Shown one piece after another: positions 33,144 to 43,163 of a stretch of DNA of 64,000 bases (position 1 is its first letter; every line of letters starts with the position of its first letter). Source of the stretch: Rhodohalobacter sp. SW132 (lineage in GTDB: Bacteria; Bacteroidota; Rhodothermia; Balneolales; Balneolaceae); NCBI RefSeq assembly GCF_003390325.1, contig NZ_QUOK01000008.1:186001-250000 (forward strand), given 5' to 3'. Below the pieces are notes generated by a model, which did no database searches, had not been told where the DNA came from, and saw only the letters and a list, made by a program, of their open reading frames with translations. The translations under genes and the position numbers were made by a program.

Positions 33144-35939
33144 TCAGCTGAATGATCTGAAATTGTAGCTGAAAGAAAAAATCGCATATCGGGTCAGCAC
33201 GTTGGTTCTGTAATCTTCAATATAATCTTCCAGAATATTCCGGTTGATGTTATTGTTCTGCCCAAGAATATCAAAAATGGTTAGTTTGAACTCTGCCGCC
33301 CGGTCTTCCAGGAATTTGTAGCCGATCGAACCGTTCCAAAAGAATGTGGATTGATTGAAATCATCACCCAAACCTTCGTAGTGGCGAAAATTCAAATCGC
33401 TTGAAATATTGAGTCCTCCCCACGGCATCAGGTTAAAACCTGTACTTCCCCGGCCGGTGTAGTAATTATTGTTCATCTCAGGACGAATGGAATTATTCAC
33501 AATAGAGTAGTTTGCATAGTAGGCCATACGGAAATCCACCCGTTCACTGATGTTGCTGCTGACCGAGGCACCGCTGCTCAATCTTGTGTTATCGGTCTCG
33601 TTTCTGCGGCTGTCGATAAACGAAGGGTTTCTCGAAAAGTTGACTCCGGCACTCAGGTTGGCATTGCTTTGAATAAGATCTACCGGGAAACTGCGATCAA
33701 CTCTTGAATAGAGATTCAGGCCACTTCCGATATTGTCCGGTGCCACCAGCCTCCCGCCCTGTCGCAGAAGCACATCACCGGAAAGCAAGGTATCGGTGGC
33801 AGCTACTTCAGTACGGTTTCCAATATAATTTTCCGTGTAGTTCATCGACACAAACAGTGATGTGGAACTCCCCTTTTCCGGATTGGTATGACGCATTCGC
33901 ACTGAAAAACGGTGATCAAACTGCTGTTCAAGATCCGGGTTTCCGGTGGTGAACCGAAGCGGATCGGAGTTATCAATCACACCCTGAAGCTGCCGTGCCG
34001 ATGGCGTTCGGGTACCGGTGTTATAACGTATTCGAATGTTTGATCTTCTTCCAAAATTATACCGATACTCCGCATCGGGCATTAAATTCTGCCACGTTTG
34101 GCGGGTTACCGCATCCACCGGGAAATGCTGTTCACCATCCAGCGCCGTATGCTGCCACGAAAGGCTCACATTTACCCGGTAGTTCTCCCTGTTTAACTGA
34201 TAGCTTCCGCGCATCCGGCTGGTGATCACACGATTATCAAAACTGCTGGAAAGAGTAGAGTCAATCAGGCTGTAACTGTTGGTCATTTCATCATACCTGA
34301 ACAGATCCTGCTCCGAACGGCTATCGTCATACGTTGAACGGTAACTTACCAGCAGACGGGAATTTTCCGTCAGCGGCTCGGTATAGGTAAGATTTCCACG
34401 CAGATCATACCCGCCGTGAAACGTTTCGCTCTGCTGATCGTTCGTAACCCGGTTATCCGGCTCATCGAATTGCAGGCTCTCATCAAACTGATTTCTGAAT
34501 GAGCTGCGGTCGTTAACATTTGTTCGGAAATTTGCAGAAAATGTGCGTCCGTCGGTTTCAAAACTGTGCCGGTATAGAATGGTGTTGTTTAAGGAAAAAG
34601 CGGACTGTTCATCGCTATTTTCTGTGAGGATTTCGTTGATCAGCCGCCTGTCGGAATCGAGTGTAAATCCATCCACCGTGCGGGAACTGGTGTTCTGCTG
34701 CAGACTGATTTGCGGTGAGATGATAAGCGAACGCCGGTCATCTATGGAGTGCTCCAGGCGCATATCAAACCTGTGATTGGAATTATCGCTGTTGCCAAAA
34801 GCATCTTCATCGTACAGCTGATCCGCGGAAAATCCGGTCAGATATTGACGTTCGCGATTGATATTCTGCGTGTTGTCGGTCAGGTTAAAAAAGTAGCTCG
34901 CATTTACTCGCCAGTTATCGTTCCACTGGTCGTTATAATTGATCCCGGTTGAGTTCACGGAACTGATGCCGCTTTGTCCGCCCGTCATAAAATTACGGGT
35001 GGCGCGACCGCCGCGTCCCCGCCTCCCTGAGCCGGAAGCTTCTGAAATCCCCAGCAAATCTTCACTTGAAAAATTTTGCTGGTTTACATTATTGCTCATT
35101 CCCAGAACTGAAATCCGCTGATCTCCCCGAAAATAGTTGTAGTTTCCGCCCGCCATATACCGGTCGAGTGAACCATACCCGGAGTGGATGCGGCCAAACT
35201 GGCCTCGATTCAGTCCATCTCGCGTAACAATATTTATTGTTCGTTCTGTATCGCCGCTGCTAAATCCCGTAAAGCGTGCCTGTTCGCCATCGCGGTCGAA
35301 CACTTCAATCTCCGCAACAATCTCTGCCGGGAGATTCTGGAGTGCGAGCATGGCATCATCCCCAAAAAACTCTTCACCATCAATCAATACTCTCCCCACA
35401 TCTTCACCCTGTGCCTGTAAACGGCCATTTTCCATCATAAATCCAGGCATCCGTGTGACCAGATCCTGAACGTTTGCGTCCCGGTTAGCTCGATAACCAT
35501 CAGCATGAAAAGATGTGGTATCGCCTCGAATTTCAACCCGGGGGCGCCTTGCGGTTACCTGAAACTCATCGAGCTCCATCGCTGCCGGTTGAAGCACAAT
35601 TTCCAGCGGTTCAGAAAGCTCATCTAACAGATACGACTCAGCATGACTCAAAAACCCAAGATAAGAGATCTGAAAATAGACCGACTCATGTTGTGCCGGA
35701 ATTCGAACGCTGAACTCTCCTGCCCTGTCAGTCGCGGCTCCTGTTATGCGAACGGTATCGGGAAGTGAAAAAACCTGAACAGTTGCCCCGCTCAGCTGTT
35801 CATAACTGTCATCACCCGGGGTCAGCACGGATCCTGTTACCTCAGTTTGTTGCGAATAGGACACACCGATAGAAACAAGACTTAAAACTAATGCCTGGCT
35901 CAGCATTAAAAGCGGAAGTAGCACTGCCCGTAGATTCAT
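33144..35939 (-). CDS. Outer-membrane beta-barrel receptor, TonB-dependent type
   Basis: This 931-residue protein has a signal peptide (SYSQQ, about 30). A carboxypeptidase-like sandwich (about 33-125) is followed by a plug-like domain ('VQDLVTRMPGFMMENG', 'VLIDGEEFFGDDAMLALQNLPA', about 150-215) and a large beta-barrel of the 'outer membrane protein beta-barrel family' kind, ending 'YAIFSFSYNFRSFS'. Gly/Arg-rich loops (GRRGRGGRATRN, about 300) stand out. No SusD partner is next to it. It lies 93 bases upstream of the nucleotidase on the same strand and may be co-transcribed. The substrate is unknown. Confidence 0.87.
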   Translation of the reverse strand: MNLRAVLLPLLMLSQALVLSLVSIGVSYSQQTEVTGSVLTPGDDSYEQLSGATVQVFSLPDTVRITGAATDRAGEFSVRIPAQHESVYFQISYLGFLSHAESYLLDELSEPLEIVLQPAAMELDEFQVTARRPRVEIRGDTTSFHADGYRANRDANVQDLVTRMPGFMMENGRLQAQGEDVGRVLIDGEEFFGDDAMLALQNLPAEIVAEIEVFDRDGEQARFTGFSSGDTERTINIVTRDGLNRGQFGRIHSGYGSLDRYMAGGNYNYFRGDQRISVLGMSNNVNQQNFSSEDLLGISEASGSGRRGRGGRATRNFMTGGQSGISSVNSTGINYNDQWNDNWRVNASYFFNLTDNTQNINRERQYLTGFSADQLYDEDAFGNSDNSNHRFDMRLEHSIDDRRSLIISPQISLQQNTSSRTVDGFTLDSDRRLINEILTENSDEQSAFSLNNTILYRHSFETDGRTFSANFRTNVNDRSSFRNQFDESLQFDEPDNRVTNDQQSETFHGGYDLRGNLTYTEPLTENSRLLVSYRSTYDDSRSEQDLFRYDEMTNSYSLIDSTLSSSFDNRVITSRMRGSYQLNRENYRVNVSLSWQHTALDGEQHFPVDAVTRQTWQNLMPDAEYRYNFGRRSNIRIRYNTGTRTPSARQLQGVIDNSDPLRFTTGNPDLEQQFDHRFSVRMRHTNPEKGSSTSLFVSMNYTENYIGNRTEVAATDTLLSGDVLLRQGGRLVAPDNIGSGLNLYSRVDRSFPVDLIQSNANLSAGVNFSRNPSFIDSRRNETDNTRLSSGASVSSNISERVDFRMAYYANYSIVNNSIRPEMNNNYYTGRGSTGFNLMPWGGLNISSDLNFRHYEGLGDDFNQSTFFWNGSIGYKFLEDRAAEFKLTIFDILGQNNNINRNILEDYIEDYRTNVLTRYAIFSFSYNFRSFS

Positions 35940-36188
35940 CTATTATTCCAGGTTAGGAAGTATAATCGTGTGAAATTTGTATCAGATAGTTGTCGACCTG
36001 ACAACGTTAAATTTCAATTTTTCAGCCCGCTGATGTTGTAAAAGTTTATTTTCAAAATTCTCAGACCAGCTATCCAAACAGTTTCTTATTCTGAACTTCA
36101 GCCGATATACTGCAGAAATGCTGCTTTTAGCAAAGATAGGATTTAAGTAAGTTAGCTTTCCTTTACAAATTATAACCCCTGCTTTCGA

Positions 36189-38717
36189 ATGACCAGACTA
36201 ACAACGGCCTTTTTATCACTCTTTTTATTACTCTTTTTTTCAACCCAGGCTTCAGCCCAGCTTCAGACACCTGACCAGTTTTTGGGATATGAACTCGGCG
36301 AACGCTACACGCCTCACCACAATGTTCTCTCTTATGTGCGCCACGTGGCAGAGGAATCAGACCGCGTAACACTGCACACCTATGGAGAAACCTATGAGCA
36401 CCGGGAGCTCGTCTACCTGGTGATCTCCTCACCTGCGAATCAGCAGCAAATTGAAGAAATCAGAACAAATAATCTGAAAATGACCGGCCTGATGGAGGGT
36501 GAAGCCACAGATCTGAAGAAAGCGATAATTTGGCTCAGTTATAACATTCACGGGAATGAAACCTCCAGCAGCGAAGCGGCACTGAAAACACTGCATGAGC
36601 TGGCAGATCCGGCCAATCAAAAAGCGGCTGAGTGGCTCGCTGAATCGGTTGTTATTCTGGATCCGATGCTAAATCCCGATGGAAGAGACCGCTATGTGAA
36701 TTGGTTCCGAACGATGGTTGGTTCGGAATATAATCCTGATGTAAACACCCGGGAACACCGGGAGCTGTGGCCGGGCGGACGATCCAACCACTACTACTTC
36801 GACCTGAACCGCGACTGGGCGTGGCAGGTGCAAAAAGAGTCACAGCAGCGCTCTGAAGTGTATCAGCAGTGGATGCCCCATGTTCACGTAGATTTTCATG
36901 AGCAGAGCTATAATGCACCCTACTATTTTGCGCCTGCTGCTGAACCGTTCCACGAAGCGATCACCGACTGGCAGCGGGAGTTTCAGACCACCATCGGGAT
37001 GAACAACATCCGCTATTTTGATGAGGAAGGGTGGCACTATTTTACCCGTGAACGGTTTGATCTGTTCTACCCAAGTTACGGGGATACCTGGCCCACATTT
37101 AACGGCGCGATCGGGATGACCTACGAACAGGCCGGGCACGGGCTTGCCGGTGCTGCGGTGATCACCCAGGAGGGAGACACGCTGACACTGAACGACAGGC
37201 TGACCCACCATCACATCACAGGAATTTCTACGATTGAGGTGACGGCAGAACACGCTGAACGAGTGGTTTCTGAATTTGAAAACCAGTTCAGGCAGGCAGC
37301 AGAAAACCCGGCCGGAACCTACCGGTCGTTTATTGTTAACGCCGGTAATCATCCCGATAAAATACACAACCTGCTAAGGTATCTTGATTCGCAGCAAATC
37401 CGGTACGGGCGCGCAGGTTCATCCCGATCAGCGAATGGATTTAACTATCAAACCGGAGAGACGGAACGATTCTCCATATCTGAGGAAGATATTATTATCA
37501 GTGCTCATCAGCCGAAATCGCAGCTTGTCCGTGTACTTTTTGAGCCGGATCCCGCTCTTTCTGATTCACTCACATACGATATCACGGCGTGGGAAACGCA
37601 CTACAGGTTCGGCCTCGACGGCTTTGCAACCGAAACCCGGATAGATCCCCAATCCGAATTGAATGCTGATGATCTGCGTAATTTTGAATATAGCGGCGCT
37701 GAAAGGCCGTACGCTTATGTATCCGAGTGGGGAAGTATGGATGATGCCCGGTTCCTTGCAGAGCTGATCAGAAATGGTGTAAAAAGCAGATTTTCAACCG
37801 TACCGTTTGAGATTTCCGGAAAAGAATTTGGCCGGGGCACACTGGTGATTACACGAGACAACAATCGCCGGCTTGGAAATGATTTTGACACGATTGTCCG
37901 GGATGCTGCCGAACAACACCAACGCTCCATTTACGGCTCATCCACGGGATTTGTAGACACCGGATCAGATTTTGGATCGGCAAATGTTCAGTTTATCGAA
38001 GCCCCGAATGTTGCGCTTTTTCTGGGTGATGGAACGTCGTCACTTGCAGCAGGTGAAGTGTGGCACTTTTTTGACCGGCAGCTCAACTACCCGGTCTCGC
38101 TTTTTCACACACACCATTTTAACCGAACCGACCTCACCGGTTTTGATACCATTGTGATGCCGGGCGGAACCTATTCCGATATGCTCAACGACAGCGGAGA
38201 GCAAAAACTCAGTGAATGGGTTCGAAATGGAGGCAACCTGATCGCAATCGACCAGGCGGTGCAGGTACTTTCCGGAATCGATGGTTTTAGCATCAGCCGG
38301 AAAACTGCAGCGCTTGACTCGGATAACGAGCCGGAATCGGCACTTCGAATCTATGAAGACCGCAGCCGTGAAGCAGCCATGAACCGCACACCGGGCTCCA
38401 TTTTCAGAACCACACTGGATAACACTCACCCGCTGGCATACGGATATGATTCAGACTATTTCTCACTCAAAGGAAATGCCACCGCATATAACTACCTGAA
38501 CAGCGGTTGGAATGTTGGAACGGTTCGTGAAAATGCACACATCAGCGGATTCGCAGGCGTTCATGCTAAAGAGAATCTTGAAAGCAGCCTCACATTTGGT
38601 GTTCAGTCAGTAGGTTCAGGGCAGGTAGTCTACATGGTAGATAATCCGCTCTTCCGCGGCTTCTGGGAGAATGGAAAACTCCTCTTTGCCAACGCCCTCT
38701 TCTTTGTAGGACAATAA
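36189..38717 (+). CDS. M14 family zinc carboxypeptidase, exported
   Basis: The 842 residues start with a signal peptide (ASAQL, about 24). The M14 domain (about 40-340) shows zinc ligands H121-G-N-E124 in 'YNIHGNETSSSE', the substrate residues 'DPMLNPDGRDRY', and a third His in 'HVHVDFHEQSYNAPYY'. A C-terminal part (about 580-840, 'IVMPGGTYSDML') resembles a glutamine-amidotransferase-like fold used as an accessory domain in this subfamily. It is transcribed divergently from the outer-membrane receptor. Confidence 0.9.
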   Translation: MTRLTTAFLSLFLLLFFSTQASAQLQTPDQFLGYELGERYTPHHNVLSYVRHVAEESDRVTLHTYGETYEHRELVYLVISSPANQQQIEEIRTNNLKMTGLMEGEATDLKKAIIWLSYNIHGNETSSSEAALKTLHELADPANQKAAEWLAESVVILDPMLNPDGRDRYVNWFRTMVGSEYNPDVNTREHRELWPGGRSNHYYFDLNRDWAWQVQKESQQRSEVYQQWMPHVHVDFHEQSYNAPYYFAPAAEPFHEAITDWQREFQTTIGMNNIRYFDEEGWHYFTRERFDLFYPSYGDTWPTFNGAIGMTYEQAGHGLAGAAVITQEGDTLTLNDRLTHHHITGISTIEVTAEHAERVVSEFENQFRQAAENPAGTYRSFIVNAGNHPDKIHNLLRYLDSQQIRYGRAGSSRSANGFNYQTGETERFSISEEDIIISAHQPKSQLVRVLFEPDPALSDSLTYDITAWETHYRFGLDGFATETRIDPQSELNADDLRNFEYSGAERPYAYVSEWGSMDDARFLAELIRNGVKSRFSTVPFEISGKEFGRGTLVITRDNNRRLGNDFDTIVRDAAEQHQRSIYGSSTGFVDTGSDFGSANVQFIEAPNVALFLGDGTSSLAAGEVWHFFDRQLNYPVSLFHTHHFNRTDLTGFDTIVMPGGTYSDMLNDSGEQKLSEWVRNGGNLIAIDQAVQVLSGIDGFSISRKTAALDSDNEPESALRIYEDRSREAAMNRTPGSIFRTTLDNTHPLAYGYDSDYFSLKGNATAYNYLNSGWNVGTVRENAHISGFAGVHAKENLESSLTFGVQSVGSGQVVYMVDNPLFRGFWENGKLLFANALFFVGQ

Positions 38718-39012
38718 TATAAATTAACAGTATACAGCAGGCAGCTGGTAGTTTTACAAACCTGGTAGAGTTCCCGCGTGCATTTCGCGGGATCCTGCCA
38801 GAGTTTGCTAAGCTATAACTGACATTAAGCTCACATGATTACCAACGTCATCGCGGACCCCGATCCGTGATCTCGCGTCTTCGCATCGTGTAACAATTGC
38901 CAATTGCAGGATCCACAGTTCGAACCAGAATGAGAGATGCCGCATCTGAGTGTGCCATGACTTTGGAAGGTTCAGAATTCAATCAACGAGTGGGTGAGTC
39001 CACCTTCGCTTT
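38718..39012. repeat. Intergenic REP-like palindromes
   Basis: The spacer between two convergent genes holds a nested hairpin: CTGGTAG (38762-38768) with CTGCCAG (38795-38801, one G-T pair) around CCCGCG (38773-38778) / CGCGGG (38786-38791). A second GC-rich dyad-like stretch runs from about 38852 to 38880 (CGCGGACC ... GATCTCGCG). No gene is supported. Confidence 0.5.
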
Positions 39013-40254
39013 TCAAAACAGAACGTCAGCCCCTTCGCCACGGGCAATTTTTGACGTGTAGCTTTCAAGTTTATCGATGACGCTTGGATCGGTCAGATCG
39101 ATAGTTCGTTTCTCTTCCGCAGAAAGATATGCGGCCTGGACAATCCTGGATATTTCGAGGCCATACTCCCAGGTAAGCGTGCCGTTTTGACCCTTCAAAA
39201 ATGCATCCACGGCATCCCTCAACTCAGCGACGTAGCCATACAGATCGGCTTCGTTGGGCTGGATGGCCAGCAGGCCTCTGGTTGAAGTTGATTTCTCAAG
39301 CGCAGCTTCCGAATCGGCCACAGCCTCAGCCGCCTCATCGCCTATGAATATTTCAGAAGGCGATATCAGCGTGTTCACCTCCAAGGCATATCCCGGCCCG
39401 AGTCCATCCATGGAAAGACGTAGGCCCTGCTTATCGAACATCCAGGAATCTGTGAACTGGCCCTTTACAATCTGTCCGGTTTCCGGATTTTGAAACGCTA
39501 CAATTCCCGTGGCAAAATCTTCGGCCGGTGTTTTTGAATAGTCCACACCATACGTGTCCAGAAGCTTCTTCCTGTATTTAGGCTGACCCCATTTCAGCAG
39601 GCTCATATCGCACTGCATCGACACCGGTTTTAGAAATGACGGATCTTTACCGGGCGGTGTAAGCATGTGACGGCATACGGCTACACTGTGACAGCCCATA
39701 TCCGACATGGCTCCCCCGCCCTGCTGTGTCGGGTCCCAGAACCAGGAACTGTGTGGACCCGCATGCTCTTCAGTACTGCGGGCTATCATCAGTCCACCCA
39801 TCGACTCCATCTGCGGGCGAAGCTGTTCCAGCCCGCTATTAATGGCGCTCATAAACAGCATGTTTTCAAAATATGCTGTTTTTAGACCGGCTGATTTGGC
39901 CAGGTCCACCATTCTCTGTGATTCCTCCACATTCCGGCCCAGCGGCTTTTCACAAATCACGCCTTTCAACTCCGATCCGGATTCTACCGCCCCGGCGATC
40001 TGCTCCATGGTAGTTACACGTGCAAAATTTGTCGTCAAAATCGCAACGGCATCACTGGCGTCCACAATCTCTTTAATAGAATTTGAGACAATCGGATCTC
40101 CCAGGCCATTAGCAGCTGCAAACCCTGCGAGCTGTTTGGAGTCAGAACGTTCATAAATAGCGGAAATCTCGCAGTGGCGCACCTGTATCATCGCTTTTGC
40201 AATGAATCGCGCAATAAATCCGGACCCGATAAAACCAATTTTTAGATTTCTCAT
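39013..40254 (-). CDS. Gfo/Idh/MocA family oxidoreductase
   Basis: This 413-residue NAD(P)-dependent dehydrogenase is of the glucose-fructose oxidoreductase/inositol dehydrogenase family. The Rossmann motif is 'GFIGSGFIARFIAKAM' (about 7-22) and the catalytic lysine is in 'CEKPLGRNVEES'. The C-terminal domain has 'GGGAMSDMGCHSVAVCRHM' with the typical His. The substrate (a sugar or inositol-like polyol) cannot be read from the sequence. It stands apart from the next operon by 59 bases. Confidence 0.9.
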   Translation of the reverse strand: MRNLKIGFIGSGFIARFIAKAMIQVRHCEISAIYERSDSKQLAGFAAANGLGDPIVSNSIKEIVDASDAVAILTTNFARVTTMEQIAGAVESGSELKGVICEKPLGRNVEESQRMVDLAKSAGLKTAYFENMLFMSAINSGLEQLRPQMESMGGLMIARSTEEHAGPHSSWFWDPTQQGGGAMSDMGCHSVAVCRHMLTPPGKDPSFLKPVSMQCDMSLLKWGQPKYRKKLLDTYGVDYSKTPAEDFATGIVAFQNPETGQIVKGQFTDSWMFDKQGLRLSMDGLGPGYALEVNTLISPSEIFIGDEAAEAVADSEAALEKSTSTRGLLAIQPNEADLYGYVAELRDAVDAFLKGQNGTLTWEYGLEISRIVQAAYLSAEEKRTIDLTDPSVIDKLESYTSKIARGEGADVLF

Positions 40255-40313
40255 AGTATAGCAGGATTATGTGTGAAATGATTTAATGAGGACTTCAAAG
40301 ACCCTTTATTTAT

Positions 40314-40751
40314 CTATTTATATTTCTTTGATGCAGTCACGGCAATTCGGTCCACCCGGTTATTGAGTTCGTTCGTGGAGTGGCCCTTCACTTTGATCCA
40401 TTCAACGGAATGAGGCTCCATCACCTTCAGCATCTCCTCCCAAAGATCCCGATTCTCCACCGGCTTTTTATTTGATTTTTTCCAGCCCCTTTTCAGCCAG
40501 TTCTTCACCCAGTTTTGTTTAAATGCATTTATAATGAGAGCACTATCGCTGTGTATTTTCACCTTGCACGGCTCTTTCAGCGCCTTAAGGCCTTCAATAA
40601 CGGCCTTCATTTCCATCCGGTTATTTGTCGTATGCGTTTCACCGCCCGATAACTCTTTTTCCTTACCATTCCAGATCAGGAGTGCGCCCCAGCCGCCGGG
40701 GCCGGGATTTCCGCTGCAGGCTCCATCGGTATACAGTATAATCGTTTTCAT
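40314..40751 (-). CDS. rnhA: Ribonuclease HI
   Basis: This 145-residue enzyme cleaves the RNA strand of RNA-DNA hybrids. Catalytic acids are visible in 'YTDGACSGNPGPGGW' (D9), 'NNRMEMKAVIEGL' (E48), 'IHSDSALII' (about D69) and 'NNRVDRIA' (about D134). It overlaps the 3' end of pyrF by four bases and is probably translated from the same message. Confidence 0.95.
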   Translation of the reverse strand: MKTIILYTDGACSGNPGPGGWGALLIWNGKEKELSGGETHTTNNRMEMKAVIEGLKALKEPCKVKIHSDSALIINAFKQNWVKNWLKRGWKKSNKKPVENRDLWEEMLKVMEPHSVEWIKVKGHSTNELNNRVDRIAVTASKKYK

Positions 40752-41614
40752 TCCTGGTGTGTCAGATATTTTTTTGTGATTTCCATGAGTGATACGCGTG
40801 TTTCCGCAGCTTTTTTCTGCACCAGCTCTTCCCAGTTTTCCATGTCCCCGCCTGCATAAATAATCGACCGCGATGAGTTGATAATAGGAATTCCACGGTG
40901 ATCTTTCAGAAGCTCTTCAATGAGATTTAGGTCTCCACCCTGCGCACCAATGCCAGGCATCAGCAGGTGTGCATTCGGGTTCACCTTAAGAACCTGGCGG
41001 GCAGAATCGGGTTGTGTAGCACCAACAACCATCCCCAAATGTGTGGCTGATTTATTCTGTGCTGCAGCAAGATGCTCAGCAATATATTCTCCAACGGATG
41101 CCCGCCCCATCACAGGAAGACGCAGCAGATCAGCTGAACCTTTATTTGATGTGATGGTGAGTACAAATACCGCTTTGCTCTCATCATAAAAGTAGGGTTC
41201 AAGTGTATCGAAGCCCATCAGCGGATTCAGTGTTACCGAATCGGCATGCAGTTCATCAAAAAAAGCTTCTTTATACTTTTCAGCTGTTGTACCGATGTCA
41301 CCGCGCTTAGCATCTGCTATTGTTACTTTTGCGGCAGGGATCAGATCCATCAGCGCATCCAGAACGCGCCAGCCGCCGGGCCCGAGTGCTTCAAAAAATG
41401 CAAGGTTTGGCTTATAAGCCGCGGCTTCCGTTTTTGTAGCCTCAATAATACGTCTGCAAAATTCAAAAACGAGCTCTTCTTTATCTGGAAATTGTGCTTT
41501 TAGAGGCTGCGGAATCTTTATTGGATCGGGATCAAGCCCAACACTTAAAACAGAATTGGAAGATCTCACACTCCTTTGTAGCTTTTGCGTAAATGTCATC
41601 ATTGTATTTTTCAT
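40748..41614 (-). CDS. pyrF: Orotidine 5'-phosphate decarboxylase (type 2)
   Basis: This 288-residue enzyme makes UMP from OMP. The catalytic segment 'IADAKRGDIGTTAEKYKEAFF' and 'SVGLDPDP' near residue 25 mark the longer, bacterial type 2 PyrF. Start choice: ATG 41614 or an ATG four or five codons later (41602); both keep the domain. It is coupled to rnhA. Confidence 0.94.
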   Translation of the reverse strand: MKNTMMTFTQKLQRSVRSSNSVLSVGLDPDPIKIPQPLKAQFPDKEELVFEFCRRIIEATKTEAAAYKPNLAFFEALGPGGWRVLDALMDLIPAAKVTIADAKRGDIGTTAEKYKEAFFDELHADSVTLNPLMGFDTLEPYFYDESKAVFVLTITSNKGSADLLRLPVMGRASVGEYIAEHLAAAQNKSATHLGMVVGATQPDSARQVLKVNPNAHLLMPGIGAQGGDLNLIEELLKDHRGIPIINSSRSIIYAGGDMENWEELVQKKAAETRVSLMEITKKYLTHQE

Positions 41615-41693
41615 CAGGTTGGGGCAAAGATAGTAAAAACCTCAACACATGTAAGATGCTTAATCTCAGAATCCTGTTTCAAAAATCTTATTA

Positions 41694-42434
41694 ATGAGCT
41701 GGTATAAAGATTGGTTTGACAGTCCGCTGTATGAATTATTGTACGCCTATAGAAACGAAGAAGAAGCAAACAAACTTGCCGATTTAATCGAACAGAGAAT
41801 TCCACGGGAAGAGTATCCTAAAATCCTGGATGTGGGGTGTGGAAGAGGCCGCCACTCCATCTCACTTGCCGAGCGGGGATACCACGTTACCGGCTTCGAT
41901 CTTTCACCCCAGGCGATAAAAAAAGCACAGGCAATCGCCCGGAAGCGTAATCTTAGAAATGTATCTTTTGTCGTCAATGATATGCGAAATCCGCTCCCGG
42001 ACACTTTTGATGCGGCTCTAAACCTGTTCACCACGTTTGGGTACTTCATGGTTGAAAATCAGAATATTGAGGTGCTCAAAAACGTGCGAACCATGCTCAA
42101 AAAAAACGGCCTTTTTCTGATCGATTTTATGAACGCCAAAAAAGTGGAGCGAGAACTGGTTCCATCCGAATCAGGAGAACATAACGGTATTCAGTACAGC
42201 ATCACCCGGTATATTGAAGATGGGTTTGTCTATAAAATAATTCGATTTGACGGAGGCCATAACCATTCTCCAAAAGAGTATACCGAACGTGTTCAGCTGT
42301 TCGATAAAAACTGGTTCGCTGAAAACCTGACCTCATCCGGGTTTGAACCGCTCAACGTCTGGGGAGATTACAACGGAGGCTCGTTTGATGTGCAGCATTC
42401 GCCACGCCTCATTATTCTATCAAAAGCAGTCTGA
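41694..42434 (+). CDS. Class I SAM-dependent methyltransferase
   Basis: This 246-residue cytosolic methyltransferase has motif I 'ILDVGCGRGRHSISLAERG' (about 44-62), then 'VTGFDLSPQAIKKA' and 'FDAALNLFTTFGYF'. The substrate is not deducible. It is transcribed divergently from pyrF and converges on an unknown gene. Confidence 0.88.
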   Translation: MSWYKDWFDSPLYELLYAYRNEEEANKLADLIEQRIPREEYPKILDVGCGRGRHSISLAERGYHVTGFDLSPQAIKKAQAIARKRNLRNVSFVVNDMRNPLPDTFDAALNLFTTFGYFMVENQNIEVLKNVRTMLKKNGLFLIDFMNAKKVERELVPSESGEHNGIQYSITRYIEDGFVYKIIRFDGGHNHSPKEYTERVQLFDKNWFAENLTSSGFEPLNVWGDYNGGSFDVQHSPRLIILSKAV

Positions 42435-42465
42435 TGACCCGTCATGAAATGAGTTTTTTGAAACT

Positions 42466-43125
42466 TCAAAGAACCGTTTCGGGAAACACCTCTTCCGCTC
42501 CGTGTGGCGGCCGTTCGAGGGTCCATGTTTCAAAATAAAATTTTCTCTCGGACCGCACCCGCTTTCCGTTGATGCTGAAGAAACGAAACTGCTTATTCAC
42601 AAGGGCTTGCAGCGGATAGAACAGATCCCTGTAGATATTGTTCTTTGAGAAAAGATGCAGATCAAACCCGTTATGAGCCTGTTCTTTGTAGAGTAAGAGA
42701 TCGTCTGATTTTAATAGCTCTGCAATGGACTCTTTTTTATGTCCCGCATTGCTGTTGAAATCCACAACCAATGATTTGAGATTCCATGAAACTTCACTTT
42801 GTTTCGAAATCACAATCGGTTCTCCGATTTCTGCTTTTTCCACAGCCTCAGAAAGCAATTCAGATCTACCCAAAACATGAATGTGATATTCATCAAACAG
42901 AAAATCGAGAGCTTCCATGATCTCATCATACCGGTCGAGTATGTTCAAGCCAAACTGCTCTTTGTCGAGCCGTGTGCCGGTAAAGTAAAATTTGGAGTAG
43001 GTAAGATCGGGCTTCAAAAAATCTTCAAGAGTGGATGAGATATCCTGTGTGGATCGGTCGGTGTGCCTGTTTTTCAGCTGGTCTAACCTGAGATCGTGCT
43101 CATATATCAGTTTGAAAATATCCAT
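42466..43125 (-). CDS. Conserved-looking protein of unknown function
   Basis: The 219 residues have no signal peptide or membrane segment. They read as a soluble alpha/beta protein, with 'TYSKFYFTGTRLDKEQFGLNI' and 'FRFFSINGKRVRSERKFYF' as marked segments. I recognise no family. It precedes no gene on its strand before the convergent methyltransferase and lies 38 bases downstream of pth, with which it may be co-transcribed. Confidence 0.75.
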   Translation of the reverse strand: MDIFKLIYEHDLRLDQLKNRHTDRSTQDISSTLEDFLKPDLTYSKFYFTGTRLDKEQFGLNILDRYDEIMEALDFLFDEYHIHVLGRSELLSEAVEKAEIGEPIVISKQSEVSWNLKSLVVDFNSNAGHKKESIAELLKSDDLLLYKEQAHNGFDLHLFSKNNIYRDLFYPLQALVNKQFRFFSINGKRVRSERKFYFETWTLERPPHGAEEVFPETVL

Positions 43126-43163
43126 GCTTCTCCGGTTTGATTTAGGTTTGATCGGTTTACATC

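Noticed and set aside
33144-35939. SusC-type polysaccharide uptake locus
   Set aside because: There is no SusD neighbour or glycoside hydrolase, so I kept the general receptor call.
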